Shown here: one piece after another, positions 44,701 to 58,500 of the stretch
Layout of the letters: each line of letters opens with the position of its first letter
How positions within the stretch are numbered: position 1 is the stretch's first letter
Assembly: GCF_022539315.1 (NCBI RefSeq)
Contig: NC_066329.1
Location: 3,199,072 to 3,263,071, forward strand
Direction of reading: 5' to 3'
DNA: 64,000 bases
Source of the DNA: Serinus canaria
Taxonomy: Eukaryota; Chordata; Aves; Passeriformes; Fringillidae
Translations under genes and position numbers: made by a program
Notes under the pieces: model-generated
What the model saw: the letters and a program-made list of their open reading frames with translations, nothing else
The model's database searches: none
What the model was told of the DNA's origin: nothing

Positions 44701-46569
44701 TGAAATACAGAACCCCACATGTGGATTGCCTCAGACTAGGGGTAAACAGTTCCTGGGCATTCAGAGGCAGTTCACTGGTCAGCTTTAAAGACAGCTAGAA
44801 CAAGTGAAAACCAGCTCCACCAGGGCACTTCAGAAGAACCACAAGAAAACACAGCAGTAAGCAATGGGCCTGCTGGCAGCAGCCCAGTACACACACTAAG
44901 TGTTCCCTCAGCAACACACTCACCTCTTCTGGGCCAGCTTTCATGTGGGACATAAAAGATGCAGGAGACCACAGCTCTGGCCCCTGCCCAGCTCGGTGCA
45001 TGTCCTGGGTCCACAGGGGGAGAGAAGCACAAGTGAGAGAGGGATGGGGATGAGCAGCATTGTCCACCTGAGACAGACATTTACAGGTACTTTCTTCCAG
45101 GTGAGGTGTCAGCATTAAGTTCCCAGGCTGTGCAGGACATTTATTCACAGATGTTTGCTGAAAGGGCACCTCTGACCTGTACAGGAAGAAAGATAAGGTC
45201 ACTATACACTGCAACCTGTTGGTCTTGTCCTTTGAGGTCAGTGCAAAAAGGGGAGACTCCTGTCATTCCCTTGCATACAGCTCTCCAATTAGCTGCTCTA
45301 CTATGCCCCACTGTAAGTCACCCTCTTTTCTTTACTTCTGAAATTAGATTTTCTACCTAGTAAAAGGAGGTCCCAGCAGTTCCTTGCTTTCTAGAGATTC
45401 CAGAGGGAAGTCAGGCTTCCGTGGTGGTAACCTGACTCGTTGAAAGGCATTTCTGAAACGAAAAACAGAACAAAGAGTGCCCCAGACTTATGATTATTGT
45501 AAACTGGCATTAGCTGGCATTGCAGCTAAAGAAACAGTCCTGTTTCATCATTCATCCCTGCTTTGCAACATTCTCCTTGCATGCAATCCTGATTCTTAAA
45601 GATTAAATGTCAACCTGTATTAATGTGAGAATCCAGTTCACCATGTGAGTGGTGGTGCCAACACAAAGAATGGTGGAAGTGACAAAACTGAACAGGGCAG
45701 AAACTCTTCTTTTGGCAGCATATACTTGCTTAAAGCAATGTGAAGTTACAATCTCATTTCCCTGTAGGGTTCTGCACTGAGAAGATTCATAGATAATTCT
45801 TTCTTGCAACTGCCCCATGATCAATAGGAATTTTTTAAGGAATAGCTTCCCCAGGGAAAAGAAAGGGGCAATAAGAAACTTCAGCTTGATATTTATCATT
45901 TCATCAGGTGACTTCAGTGCAAAAAACAAGAGCTCCAGTGACACTAGGCCACTTGGGCAAGATAAGCTCTCCTGATGGCTGAAGTCCCATCAAAGGTATC
46001 TTTCAATGTTTCTCTATATAACTGTTCCTATGACAAATGGCCAATGCTCCAATTCAGTTCTGCCTTGAAAAACACAAAGTGGAAGCTGAGCTGAGCTGGT
46101 TCTACCTGCCACTGGTAAGTACAGTCACAAATACCTCCCCATGTGTGGGCTGATGTTTGCATTACAAGCAGCTCTTGTACAGCTCTGTACCACCAGCCAC
46201 ATGATGCAGTCAGAGCTAAGGAGAATGCATGGAACTAAAGTCTTCAATGAGAAAACTTGGAAACACAAAAATGAGACAGACAGATTACATATATGCAAAG
46301 TTACTTATATGCCAGAGAAACAAGGCAGGGACTGGAAATTTACACTCACAGGCCACAGAGCACTGAGCCCCCCACAGCAGGGTGAAGTGGTAGATGTCTG
46401 CATTTTGAAGGCCATGGCTCTTCCTCTGGTGAATGTCCTCTTGTCTCAGGACTAACATCAGGCCTTTTAAATGTCACTTGTTTCTTCAGAGGTGGCAAAA
46501 AAGGAAAAGGTTTATTTAATTTCTTGGAGAGAGCCTCTGTTTCCACAGCATGGCACAACAATACACTGA
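41780..46569 (-). CDS. SFI1: SFI1 C-terminal region
   Basis: Seven exons encode the non-repeat tail. Blocks recognised against human are: [37 protein letters not shown], a low-complexity Pro/Ser/His segment (44,924-45,176), [12 protein letters not shown], a predicted coiled coil ([20 protein letters not shown], then [15 protein letters not shown]) and the final [16 protein letters not shown] with the TAG stop at 41,780-41,782. The acceptor of the last exon could be either of two adjacent CAG repeats (TTGCAGTTGCAG), which would change two residues. The low-complexity segment is poorly conserved. Confidence 0.82.
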
Positions 46570-49500
46570 CTGGTGAAGGCACAAAGAATAGCAGAGCAAC
46601 ACAAAGAATAGCCGAGCATCTGATGGCAGAGAGAAGGAAGCACCATGGAGAAGGAACCAAGATTTCTGATGCCCTCAAAACCATACCAACTCTCTAAACT
46701 AAATCAAGAGGTCCACTGTGGTAACATTTGGGTGAAGAGAATTAACTGGGTACTTCTGAACCAAGGCAAGCTGCACGTTAGCAAATGGAACAACTGGTAT
46801 CCTGAAAACCTGGAAAAGAGCTGGGAATGCTGCCCAGAAGCAGGAAGAGAGCAGTCAATAGAGGCATCCTTTTCACACACAGGGCTGGGTTGATACTCAA
46901 AGGCAGAAGTGACACAAGCCCACACAGGAAGGAATAAGCAGTGCTAAAGCTAAGACAAGATCAGATGTAGTCTTGAATGCTTCATTCTAGCACCCAACTT
47001 AGACACCTGACCCACATGCAAAAGAGTATTGTCTGTGAAAGAAAATGGCCAGTTTTAAAATAGTTTAATTAAGAAAGGTTCCTAACGAGTCTGAAGTCCT
47101 CTAGTCTCAGCTGAATGAAATGCTTTGAACCAGAGACAGAAGTGTACGTAGGATCTAAACAATAGCTGGGATGTGGAGCTCCAAGATACATACATGCACA
47201 GACACACACACACAGAGCAGAGAGCAGAGCAGTCCAGTTCTGGATTTATATCTGAGCAATCTCTTTTCACCTCCAGCTGGGGCTGAGTATGGAGCTGTCC
47301 CTGCAGCTGCTTGATGCCAGCAGTGTTTCTCAAGGCACAGGTTACACCTTCTCTCAAAGGAGTTGTGTGGTGAACTCCTGTGGCCTTTTCAATGCCATCT
47401 TTCTTCTCCTGCTGCCCCCTGGCAAACCTGAGCCAAGCATCAAATACCTACAACAGGAACAACAAGAGCTGTGAGTATTACACAGACAGGTTCCAGGCCA
47501 GGGACTCCCCCTGCAGACAGCAACACCCTCCCTTCCTCTGGATAGGAATAAGCAGAGCTGCAGCAACAGCAGGACACTGCCACAATGACAAAGGGACAGA
47601 GATTTAAGTTAGCTAAGGCCAGATGGGGAAAATGAGCATATTTTTAAATCAGCTAAGAAATGTTAGGGAGTTTTCCAGCATCCCAAAATAACATACAACA
47701 CCAAAAGAGGAAAGGAAACAGACATTCAGTGCGCACTCAGCTAACTGCAGTCAAATCTGCCCATCATCAAACTCACTTGCCAACCCCTTACCTTTCTCTG
47801 CACTGAAAGGGACCAGTGCCACAATGCCTGCACTGTCTTCTGCTTTTCCCATTGCTGCTGCAACAGCTATTAGGCAAAAAAAATGCACAGCAACCAGGTT
47901 AGAAGTTCACATACTCAACACCAGAACGCCAGCCAAAGCACCAAGCAAGGAGGAAGTGATGGTGGAGCCAAAGCAGAAAACCCTTAGCTCACCCAGTCTA
48001 TGGCAAGGTGTCTCTAATGCTAGATGAACCAAAAAATCCTGAAAACGTTTAAATAAAGTTTTCTTGGTCCTTTGTGTAAACAGAATACGAAGGAGAAGAG
48101 AGAATGACTAGCAAGGAGCTAGGTGTCTACCCATGGCAAAATTCCTTACCCGAGTTTTCCAGCAAGAGAAGGAAGCAGAGCAAAGTCTATGAGTCATTAG
48201 CTCATCTCCCCTTCTCTGCAGCAGCTGCAAGGCAACCAAAACATTGAGTCACTTGCAGAGAAACCCCATTTATCTGAGCCAAATGCTATTAGAACAGCTA
48301 GCAAACAGCTTTATCACCCTCCCTTTGCTCTGCTGAGGCCACCCTCAATACCCAAGTGCCCTACAGTGTAGCCCCATGTGCAGACATTTACAAGCCCAGC
48401 AGGGATTTCATCTGCAGTAAGCTCAGGCTGTCTTGTTAACTCTGTTACTTCTATCAGTTTCTTCAGGCAAGACACAGCCATGCTCCTTCCTCCTCAGTAC
48501 ACAAAGCTGTCATGCTTCTTCTCAGCCCAGACTGCCATTCCCTTCACCAGGGAGCACAGTGTGTTCCTCCATACCCATAACTTCCCACAGGCTGGGAAGT
48601 TTGCTGATCCTTCTCACCTTTTTCCCAAGGCACTGCTGATGATAACTTTTCCATTTCACCAGGTGCTTCTGGAGCAGGTGCTGCTGGTGGTGCTGCACTG
48701 CCCTGTGGTGCTGAGCCCTCAGCATCAGAGACTCCCTCATTAATTCCTTCCAGTGCAGAAACAGGCTCTGTAAACGCACTGTCAGGGGAAGATAAATTAA
48801 TTCATGTACCAAAGGGAGATTATTCATCTCAGAGTATCAAGTGATCAGCTACTTTTCTCAACTGTTTCAGCAATACTCAACTTGGACAGCACTCAGCACT
48901 GACAGTATTCAGTATAGGAAGAAGAACTGTGAAACATTTCATATAACACACAGGGAGCTGTGACTTGCAAGTCTTCCCTGCTGCCACTGACATTCTTTAC
49001 AACCTTTAGGAAAGCCCTCTGTGCTTCAGAGTCCCCATGTCAAGAATGTACCATGGTACCATGAAAATGCTTGCAGAATTTGAGGGTCTTTCAGTAAGAA
49101 TTACTAGAGAAAGACTGAAGCAGTAATTGATAAGACTACTTGTATTGCCTTCAAAACAGATGTCTGAGATTCCCAAAATTAGTAATGGAAAATTCCTTTG
49201 AGGAAGGAAGTGTTACCATCTGATATATATATCACAAGAAAGCACAAAGAACAAACAGAGAAACCAAAGTAACACAAGGAGCATTCAGCAGATCACTGGA
49301 ATCCCAATTCATTCTGCATCTGTGGGGACATCCTTTGTAAGCCAACAGACCACCCAATCACTTCATCTGTACAGATGACACAACACACTGCCCATGGTTC
49401 ATTCACAGACAATGAGGACTTTTGAGAGGTCAACATCTCCATCAACTCACCTAAATCCAACTGTTTCCTGGCCTCCACCACAGCTGTCACCTTCAGGTGG

Positions 49501-52500
49501 CGGTGACAGGCTCGTAGCCAGGCAGTGTCTCTCCACTGCAGCAGCACCTAAGGATACAATGCACACAGCAGCTGGGACACAGACTGGCACTGCAATGGAA
49601 GGGGACACAATGTACTCCCCCATCACTGTAACATAACCATTTCCACCTCATTCTTCACCTAAGGCTCAGAAGACAGAATTTCCTACAAATTAAATGCAAA
49701 GTATTTCAAAGGGTCCCCGTGGCCTTTTTCAAGGTGTTTTTCTCTTTCATCCATCCCCTCCCTGCCCCACTCACCAATACTAGTATGCTATATCATGCTG
49801 CTGGTTTTTCCTTCCTTCTAAGGAATGAGAAGAAGGAAGAGAAAAAGCCATGAGCTTACAGAGACACCTGTAAAAACAAGATGAGACTCCCACTTTGCAG
49901 ATCCCTCTTAGCTGTGGCTCTTAGATTTAAGTTTTTGGTCCTTCTAACTGTATTATCTGACCCCTGCCTGAACCAGCACCTGTACTGAGACCTTGGCACC
50001 TGCTGTACAGATCCTACCTTTGACAGGATTGCTCTCCTGTAGTGCTCATCTGCCCGAGTAGTTGCCTCAGTTTCATGTATAAGAGCAAGAGCATTTTCTC
50101 TCCACGTACACACCACCTGTCTGAAGGCAAAAATACACACAGAAGTTAAAAAGAGACCCATTAAGAATGATTCTCACTCATTCATTTGGCACTTTTCCAC
50201 TCACAAGAGAACCAAACCCAGCTGCATCTATAAACTCAGTTGTGCAAATCAACTTCTGCCCCTTCAGGTCTCTGCTGAGGAGAAGGCAGTGCAAAACAGA
50301 ACACAGTCAAATCCAGCAGCTTCAGCTGAGCCAATCAGGCTCTGCAAGTGACTCAAGCTGTATAGCATTAAAATAAGGTAACTAAATAACTACAACCAAT
50401 GCAATGTGATAATATCTTTAATCACTCTCCTCACTGTAATGCAAGATAGGCTCTGCATCTTCCAGGCTGCTTTAATACCATAACAGATGGAGTTCATACC
50501 ATAATGATGCAGTTTGCTGTCTGATGACTCTTGTAGGACTAAACAGAGATTTAAAAAACATTCAAGCAAAGCAGATAGCAAATAGGAAGAGGTTGATTTC
50601 TTTTACCTAGATGATCTTCATGCAAAGAAACAGCAATGCATGGCAGAGTCCACTCCCAGCACCAAACATTCAGAAAGTTACAAAGGTGGCAGTGAAAGAA
50701 AGTAATGAATTTGACTGCAGTGCAGTCACTTCTCTCAAGCTGCCTGGGAAGAGGCTCACCGCAGCAGCAGTCGAGTGTGCTGTTTCTCCTTCTCAGCTAC
50801 TTGATACAGAATGCACTGTATGTTTTGTTGGTAAATCTGGAAAAAAAATTGTATTGAGAGGTAAATTTATCTCAACTGTTAACATCTGTGAGGAGAGGAA
50901 ACACCTAGAAACTCTTACTAGCATCTAACTAACTCTTATTAACTCATAAGTAGCACTGGCAGTAAAGTACAGGGGGAAAAAATACAGCCATGAAATCAAA
51001 TGCTGCTTTGCTGCAGCAAACAGTCACTACACAAGAGTTAATGCTAGCTGTGCTATACCAAGTGCTACAAGATTACCTTGGTTCTTCTGCTCCAATAAGG
51101 AATGCCAGAGCTCATACAGCCCTACATACAAGAGCCTCCATTCTACCTTGTACATGTGGTGTGTATGTGCACAGGGAAGAAGAGTAGGAGCTCTTCAGCT
51201 CCCACTGAAACACTACAGCACATACAGACAATTGCCTCAAAAAGGCTGCTCCATCCTCCATCCTACCTTCCAAGCTGCCAAGGTCTTGCCCAGCAATACA
51301 TGTTGATAATGCAGGTCTGCCTGCACCAGCTTCCTCCACTTCTCACGCTGATGTCCCACGTACTAGAAGGAGGAAATGGAAAAAAACCCAAAAGATACAC
51401 ACACATGAATAAGGGAAAACAAGTAATGGCAGAGAGAGGAGGGAAAAGGACCATTTCCATTCTCTGGAGAATCAATCCTTCACCTTGCTGTAACAGCTTT
51501 TCCCCAAAAGGCCTAGTTGAGGTGCTTTTTCTTTCTACCCTTTGTAGGAATCCCCTTGAGGACTGATGTAAACCACTCAAGTTAACAGGTCTGCACCAAC
51601 AGAGCAGCTCCAACTATAAAATTTCTCATAGATTTTCAAGACATGATACAAGGCACATCTGGTACCTCATTTCATGGTAAAGAAAAGGGGCCCACCATGA
51701 AAGTATTCTGTGTTTGTGACATCCTGTAAGGCCTGGCTGCAAACGTCTAACTTTTGAGAAGGACACACTCAGTACTGGGCAGGGACAATTTCATCACACT
51801 AACTCTGATTACATTCCCAGGTACATCTAAACCATATTCCTATCCTCACCGTATCTACACATGAACAAAAAGAATTCTCTCTTCTCCCTACACAGTTCCT
51901 GTTCCACCCACACCAAACTGGTTTTATCCACACGAAAAGGGAGGAGAGCTTAGGAATGACTAGTGTTTAAAACAAACAATTTAACTTCTAGCCATATGGG
52001 TATAAGCAATTCAAACATAACAGGAAGCCTTCATGCTCTTTCCCATCTGCTAACTCTCTCACCTCTCTCCACTTGTTCCAAGTCTGCTGCAGACACTTTG
52101 AACAGTGAAATCTTAATGCTTCTGTCTCCTTGAACCTCCTATAAGAAAAATAATTATTTGTCCTACAATGCAATCCATGCTACTGGACACTTTTAGCACA
52201 GACCTGAGTCCACATTTGTTATTTTCAGTAATTCACTTACTGAAAGACAACTTAGTAGACTCCAAAGCACAAAAAAGGAGTGAGCAGTGACCACCATTGT
52301 GAATTAAATGCTGTCCAAAATAGGCTGCCAAAAGAGCCAATTAAAATCATTCTCTGTTTCAAAATACATCTTACTCTGTTTCTCTCTCCTGAGCCTTTTG
52401 TTTCCACAGACAGAAGGCCTTTAGCAGCAGCTGGTTACTGTGGTGCTCTCCTGCACGAACCAAGTCCTCCTGCTCCTCCAGATGTGCAGCTGCTCTTCTC

Positions 52501-55500
52501 CGCCAGCAGGACCAGCAGCAGCGCAAGAGCTGCCTTTGGAAATGGAGCACAGCCTGAGATGGGGGAAGGAGCAATGAATGCACAGCACAGGCAGCTAAAA
52601 ACAACAGGAAACACCTCCTTAAAGAGGACATGCATAGAACTGTCCAATGTTTGTTCTTCTGAGGTTGAACAGCAATGGACATACCACCAAAGCCCCTCTG
52701 TGGTGAGGCTCTGTAACATGCTCTGCAGGTACCTCTGTGTGTGTGGGTGGAGGAGCTGTTACCGAAAAATAGCAAGCCAAAGAGAGGAAAAACACAAGCT
52801 GATAAATAGCATGTGAAGGACTCCTAAGGACTGATAAGTTCCAGAAACCAGTCCTGTTGAATGTACAAGAACTGATAACCTCCCTCCACCAAGGGTGAGC
52901 CATATCTGCAGAAAGACACCCATACGTGCTACTGTCAACTTGGAGTTGTGTAAGAGACCACATAAAGGCTACAGTGGCTGCTACATGTGAACACTCCAGG
53001 ACCGTATACACATACATATATATATATATATATATACAGACCCCCCCTTAAAAACATGAAGGGCCCTGTAAAGAACTTTATGGACACCTACTTAGAAGCA
53101 GTTAATTTCTCAGCATAACCCTGCCCTTCTTAAATGACTGGGGTTGGCCATTTAGCATTATTATTATTATTATTTCAACAAAGTAACTATGAGACTGTGT
53201 GAGAGAGAGAGAACACACATATTTACAGGTTGAGGGAATAAGTGAATGAACTATGTGAATGGCAATACTTGTTTCTATTATTAACAAACTATTTCACTTA
53301 AAAAAGGTGACCAATAAATATCGGTTGTAATCTCTTTGATTGATCCTTGACCCCTCACCAGGGAAAAGGGAATTTACACCAAGTCCATCTCGTGCTAACT
53401 CATATTCACAGACAGTGACTAAGAAATCATCCCCTCTATTTCCTAAGCAAGGTACAAGAGTTACATTTACCCTCTTCTCTCCCATTCGATATCCTTGCAG
53501 CTGGCAGGTCTTCAGCAGCCACGTGTCAAATACCTGTCTCATCAACACCCTCCTGGCAAGCAAAAAGGGAGAACTGTCAGCACACAGGAGACAATTCCTT
53601 CAGAAAACATATTGGTCTTATGAATGTCAGCTGACTAAATGAACCACAGAGCTAAGCTTAACCAATCCCCCTCTAACATTCCAGAAAGAAGCAAGGATGT
53701 AAATTGTTCATTATTCACAGAAAATGTCAGAGCAGTTGCTATCAAGTTATGTCCCCAAAGGTACTACCTACTTAAGAAGAGACCCCAAAGGCCCACAGAT
53801 TCCACATTTGTACAAGTCTCTATCAATATTTCTCTGCATACCTGTAACGAGCATGAGCCACTGATGTTAAGGCCTGCTGCTGTTCTTCCTCCTTCTCTTC
53901 CAAACGGGACTTCCAACGGTTCCAGTACTTCTGCAACACCTGAAATAAAATAAGAAAAGACACAAAACCCCCCAAAGATATCCAGTTAGGAGAAGAATGC
54001 AAATAAAAAAATTGTTAAAGTCCTAATGCAACTGCATACTGCAATGGTTGTCTCCTGCTTGGCTTCATATACCAAACTTTTTAACCTCCTACAAGTTTTT
54101 CTGGTAAAAGAAAAAAATCCACCATAAACACAGGGAAATGAAAAAACTAAACATATCTAAGAGTGGCAGTTGACTCTCACAGATTTTCTGTGGCTATTAG
54201 TATTTAAGAACAAAGCCACTGCCTTAGTAAAAAAGTACTTTGTAGGTGACAGTGGAAGTCAATAGGACAGCTCAAGACAAACTGACACAAGAACCAAAGT
54301 CAAACTCACTGTCACTCGATGCTGACAGGATGACAGGTTTGTTCTCATTCGCTGAAGACGAGTGTCCAGGACATTCTGCCGAAGACCCTTAAGGCCAAGT
54401 TCCTGCAACCACAAGAAATAAACACAACTCTCACTTGTAATCCAAATCAGGTAATTTAGAACTGATCTACAATCCTAGAATCCCTTGAATGGGGGCAGAA
54501 AATGGTACAGCATCATGAGAGCATCCTACTTCAAATCACAAATCATTCTGCTCTTATAATCACTACTATTTTCACTTCACAATCCAAACCAGTTTACTGA
54601 TATTTTTTTAATGACCAGTACTGATGCAACTTTGAAAATAGTTCAGTTCCAATAAGCTGGAGGCTTGCTTGTGCCCACCTTTCAGACAGCATTCAGGGAT
54701 TTATTTTTTTCTTTTAAAAAACCCTAAAACCTAAACAAAAACCCAGAACATCAACTACTTGAACATGCAGCAACCTGTCTTTGGTCTCATGTGAAAAGCA
54801 GCAGCATACATTACTGCAGAGAAGAAAAAATAATTATTGTAGCAAACAGCATAAGAAAAAAAATCAAGGGGAAAAGGCAACCTCATGGTGGAATAGCCAG
54901 GGAGCAGGTAACCCACCACCCTCAAGATGAATCTACTTCACCAGTCTCCCAGATGGATGAATAGCTGTTCTGGAGATCAGCACAGTTTCCCCATTTGGAT
55001 TCAACTGGCAGATTCCAGAATAGCTGAAATTTCAAAACCTGGTGTATCTCCCACTTAACACTCGCTCACCACTGTCAGTGTCACAGGGAGACTCCACAGC
55101 CCCCCCCCCCACCCCCAGCACATAACTGCTCTTACCAACAGGTGACACTTGTAGTGCTTTTCAGCCAGCTCACACTGCTGAGCCTCTTCCACACACAGCA
55201 CAACATCTGTCACTGAGTTAAAGTATCTTTTACACAGAACAACATTCTTCCACAGAGGGGCACTACATCTCCATCTAAATTTCTTCAATGTTTGAATGTC
55301 CAGCACTGTTATCTGCAGAAGTTTTGAGTACAGTCAAACTTTTAGATTTTGCTGGCTTATTACAATTTGTTTCTGATTCACTCTTAAGCAACAACCATAA
55401 ATTATCTTCTGCAGGCTCTAATATACTCTTATACAGCTGCTAACACAGTGTAATTACAACAGTTTAATGAACTGTTAGTATGGCATTACATACAAATAAT

Positions 55501-58500
55501 GACAACATGTTTGCTGTCACTGGGGCTACTGCACAACCTTCCTGCTTATTAACTGGATCTTCCCCCTGTGGGAATGCTTCTAAGGTGGCTCTGCTAGGGA
55601 CTAAACACAGGCTGGATACAATGCTTCCAGTGTGCAAACACCCTCCATAAGGCAATCCTTGCTGCTTGTTTTTCCAGGTCCCTTCTGTGAGCACGCATTC
55701 TTCTCCTGCACTCCCATGACAGCTGCCAATCCGAGAAGCACCTCCGGAGTGTCCTGCTCCGGTGAAACTCCTGGGCCAGCTCTGGAAGACAAACACAAAT
55801 CACTCATGGCTTGTTCCGTCCTAGGCTCATTCCTATCAGATGAGATCCTGGCATCTGAGCCACTGGCTCACAAGTGACACGAGCTCTAACACTGAGAAAT
55901 GGTTACAAGAATTCACATTAACGCTCAGCTAGAAGATCACATTCTCCCTATTGATCACAAAGGCAGTTTTAAAGCAGGAACCGACTGTGCTGACTTAAGA
56001 GAAGAAAGTTAGGACAATGTATTTATTACTTGTGCAACATAAACTTGCTTATGTTTCATACTCCTATTACTAGTTCCTACACATCCAAGCTAGATTCTTT
56101 TCCACTGCAAGCAATCAAAAAGCAATTCATACAAATATCTGAACTCATTCCCATTCAAGGGAAGAAACAAAGGAGCTAGTGTAATAATCTTTACCATCCT
56201 ATAGGAGTAGTGATTTGACTAATTATGAAGAAAATCCACAGACTGACTGATCAAAGTCCTGAATACATCCTTCTCACAGATATCTCAGTCAAAATCCAAG
56301 AGACAATGTGCAAGTTTTCATCAAGGGAATTCTAAAGCATTTTCTCTCAAATCCTGTGGAAAGCAGGTGATCTTCCTGACAGTCCAGCACATGAGCTAAG
56401 CCAGCCAGGCTTTCACAGTGTACAGCCCAAGCTGCATCTCATGACCTGGGTGGGCAGAGACATTGCAGTGTCTCCTAGAACAGAAAAAGCCATCAGCATG
56501 CCCTCAGCAAAGGGGCTGAGCCCTGTTCTGCTCCACCTCACCACTTTCACTCACCATTCTGGCGTTTCTTTACTCTGTGGAGGTTCAGGTATCCCAGCCA
56601 TGCTCCCATGCATCTCCTCAATTCCCAGTGCTGATGGTGAGTTACTGCCCTGGTTTCCTTCTGCTTTTCATTCTGGGTGTGCAAGTACAGCTCTCGCCAC
56701 TGCAACCAAGCCTGAAGGAATAATTAAGGGGCAAGGGCAGTAAGGGGAAAAAACAGACAAGATTAGGGAAGTAGAACAAAGAGAAGGAGAGGAAGAACAC
56801 ACATGCAGTAAGAAATTCCATTTAAGTTCTAAAGGTGAAAGCCATGAGCAACGAGGTTCCCCCCCAAAAAGGGGGAAAAAGCCTTTCCCCTTTTTTGGGG
56901 AAAAAACCCAAACAAACACCAAAGGAATGTCAGCATAGAAAACATCAAATATGTATTAACTCTTTTAAAGACTTTCACACTTTTTCCCATTAAAAAGACC
57001 AATATAATATTTTCTTTTGCCAACAGGCTTTCTTTCAGATTATTTTCATATAAAAGGGAATCCCATCATGACATACTGTAAGACTTTCCAAGCCACAAGT
57101 TTCTTTCCCTAGCAGAATACTGCCCTAAGCCAGTATTGTTGCATCTTACAGTGCAGGTCAAATTAAATACCATCCCTTCTTTTTAATAAAATGGACAAAA
57201 AGCCATAGTTTCAGTGAAAGAAAAAAAGAAACCTATGCTGTTTTCACTTCAGCTGGGATCAAACATCTGGACAACACTCTCAGTCATCTCATTTTAAGTA
57301 GTCCTGCAAGAAGAAGGAAGCTGGACTTGATGCACCTTGAACTCTGACAGGTTTGGGGCTGTAACCACTTCCTTGGGGACTCTGTTCCAGGGACTGACCC
57401 CCCTCTCAGGAAGATCCTTTTTCTAATGCCCAGTCTGAACTTGCCCTGACACAGCTTCATTCCATTTCTCCATGTCCTGATATGATATTCCATCATAAGT
57501 ACTGCAATTTTCAAAGTAAACAAGGCCTAATTTTTGTTCATCTGCAATATTTTCACATGTGTGCAACTTAAAATATTAGAAATGGCAGTAGCTGAAGCTC
57601 CTGAGACTTACTCGAAATTGCAGGCTCTGGGCCCAATGCTGCAAAGCCAAAATATTCATTTTATGTCCAGAGCATTTCTGGTAGTATTGTCTTCTCCACA
57701 TTGCCCATGAAATGCTGCCAAAGCAATGTTACAGACAAGTTCAAACACAGGTACCATAATTTGGTGCAAGAAATCACTTTCATCTGACTCAAAAAAAGGT
57801 ATGAACAAGAACCTTTTCAAAGAGCCACCAAATGGTTTGGGTTGCAAGGGACCTTAAAGATCATCTTGTTCCAATCCCCTGCCATGGGCAGAGACACTTT
57901 CAATTTCCACACTGCTCCAAATCCCATCCAAAGTGACCTTGAACACTTCCAGGGATGGGGCATCAACATCATCTCTGGGGAATCTCCATATTTCAGTGCC
58001 TCGCCACCCTCAGAGTAAAGAATTTCTTCCTAATATTCACTCTAAATCTACCCTCTTTCAACTTAAAGCCATTCCCCCTTGTCCTCTCACTGCATGCCCT
58101 TGCAAAAGTCACTCTCCAGCCTTCCTGTAGGCTCCCATTAGGCACTGGCAAGCTGCTGTCTCTTAAATTCATAGTCTATGGGTGTGCCAGAAGAACTCAC
58201 AAATCCCAGAAAGCAAAAGAATTCTTGAAGAAAAATCAAACACCGAATGAAGTCATGGTGTGACTTTTTATCTTTTAGGAAAAGATAACATAACACAGAT
58301 AAAAGCCATGGCCTTATGGTCAGTGCCTCTGTGCCTGTTTGTATTCCATCCTTACCCCAAACAGCTTCTTTTTCTGAATGCCAGTGCCACGGACTGCATC
58401 CCATGTTTTGTCCTTTGAACATCAACATAAACCAGCCAGTGCTGCCAGGTCCTGAGCAGAGTTTGCCTCTTTGCTGTGCATGACAAAAAACGGCAGCATC

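Noticed and set aside
55207..55313. Upstream extension of the SFI1 exon at 55,136-55,206
   Set aside because: Using the acceptor GTGACAG at 55,207 gives [13 protein letters not shown], matching human; the longer frame does not join in phase with the previous donor.
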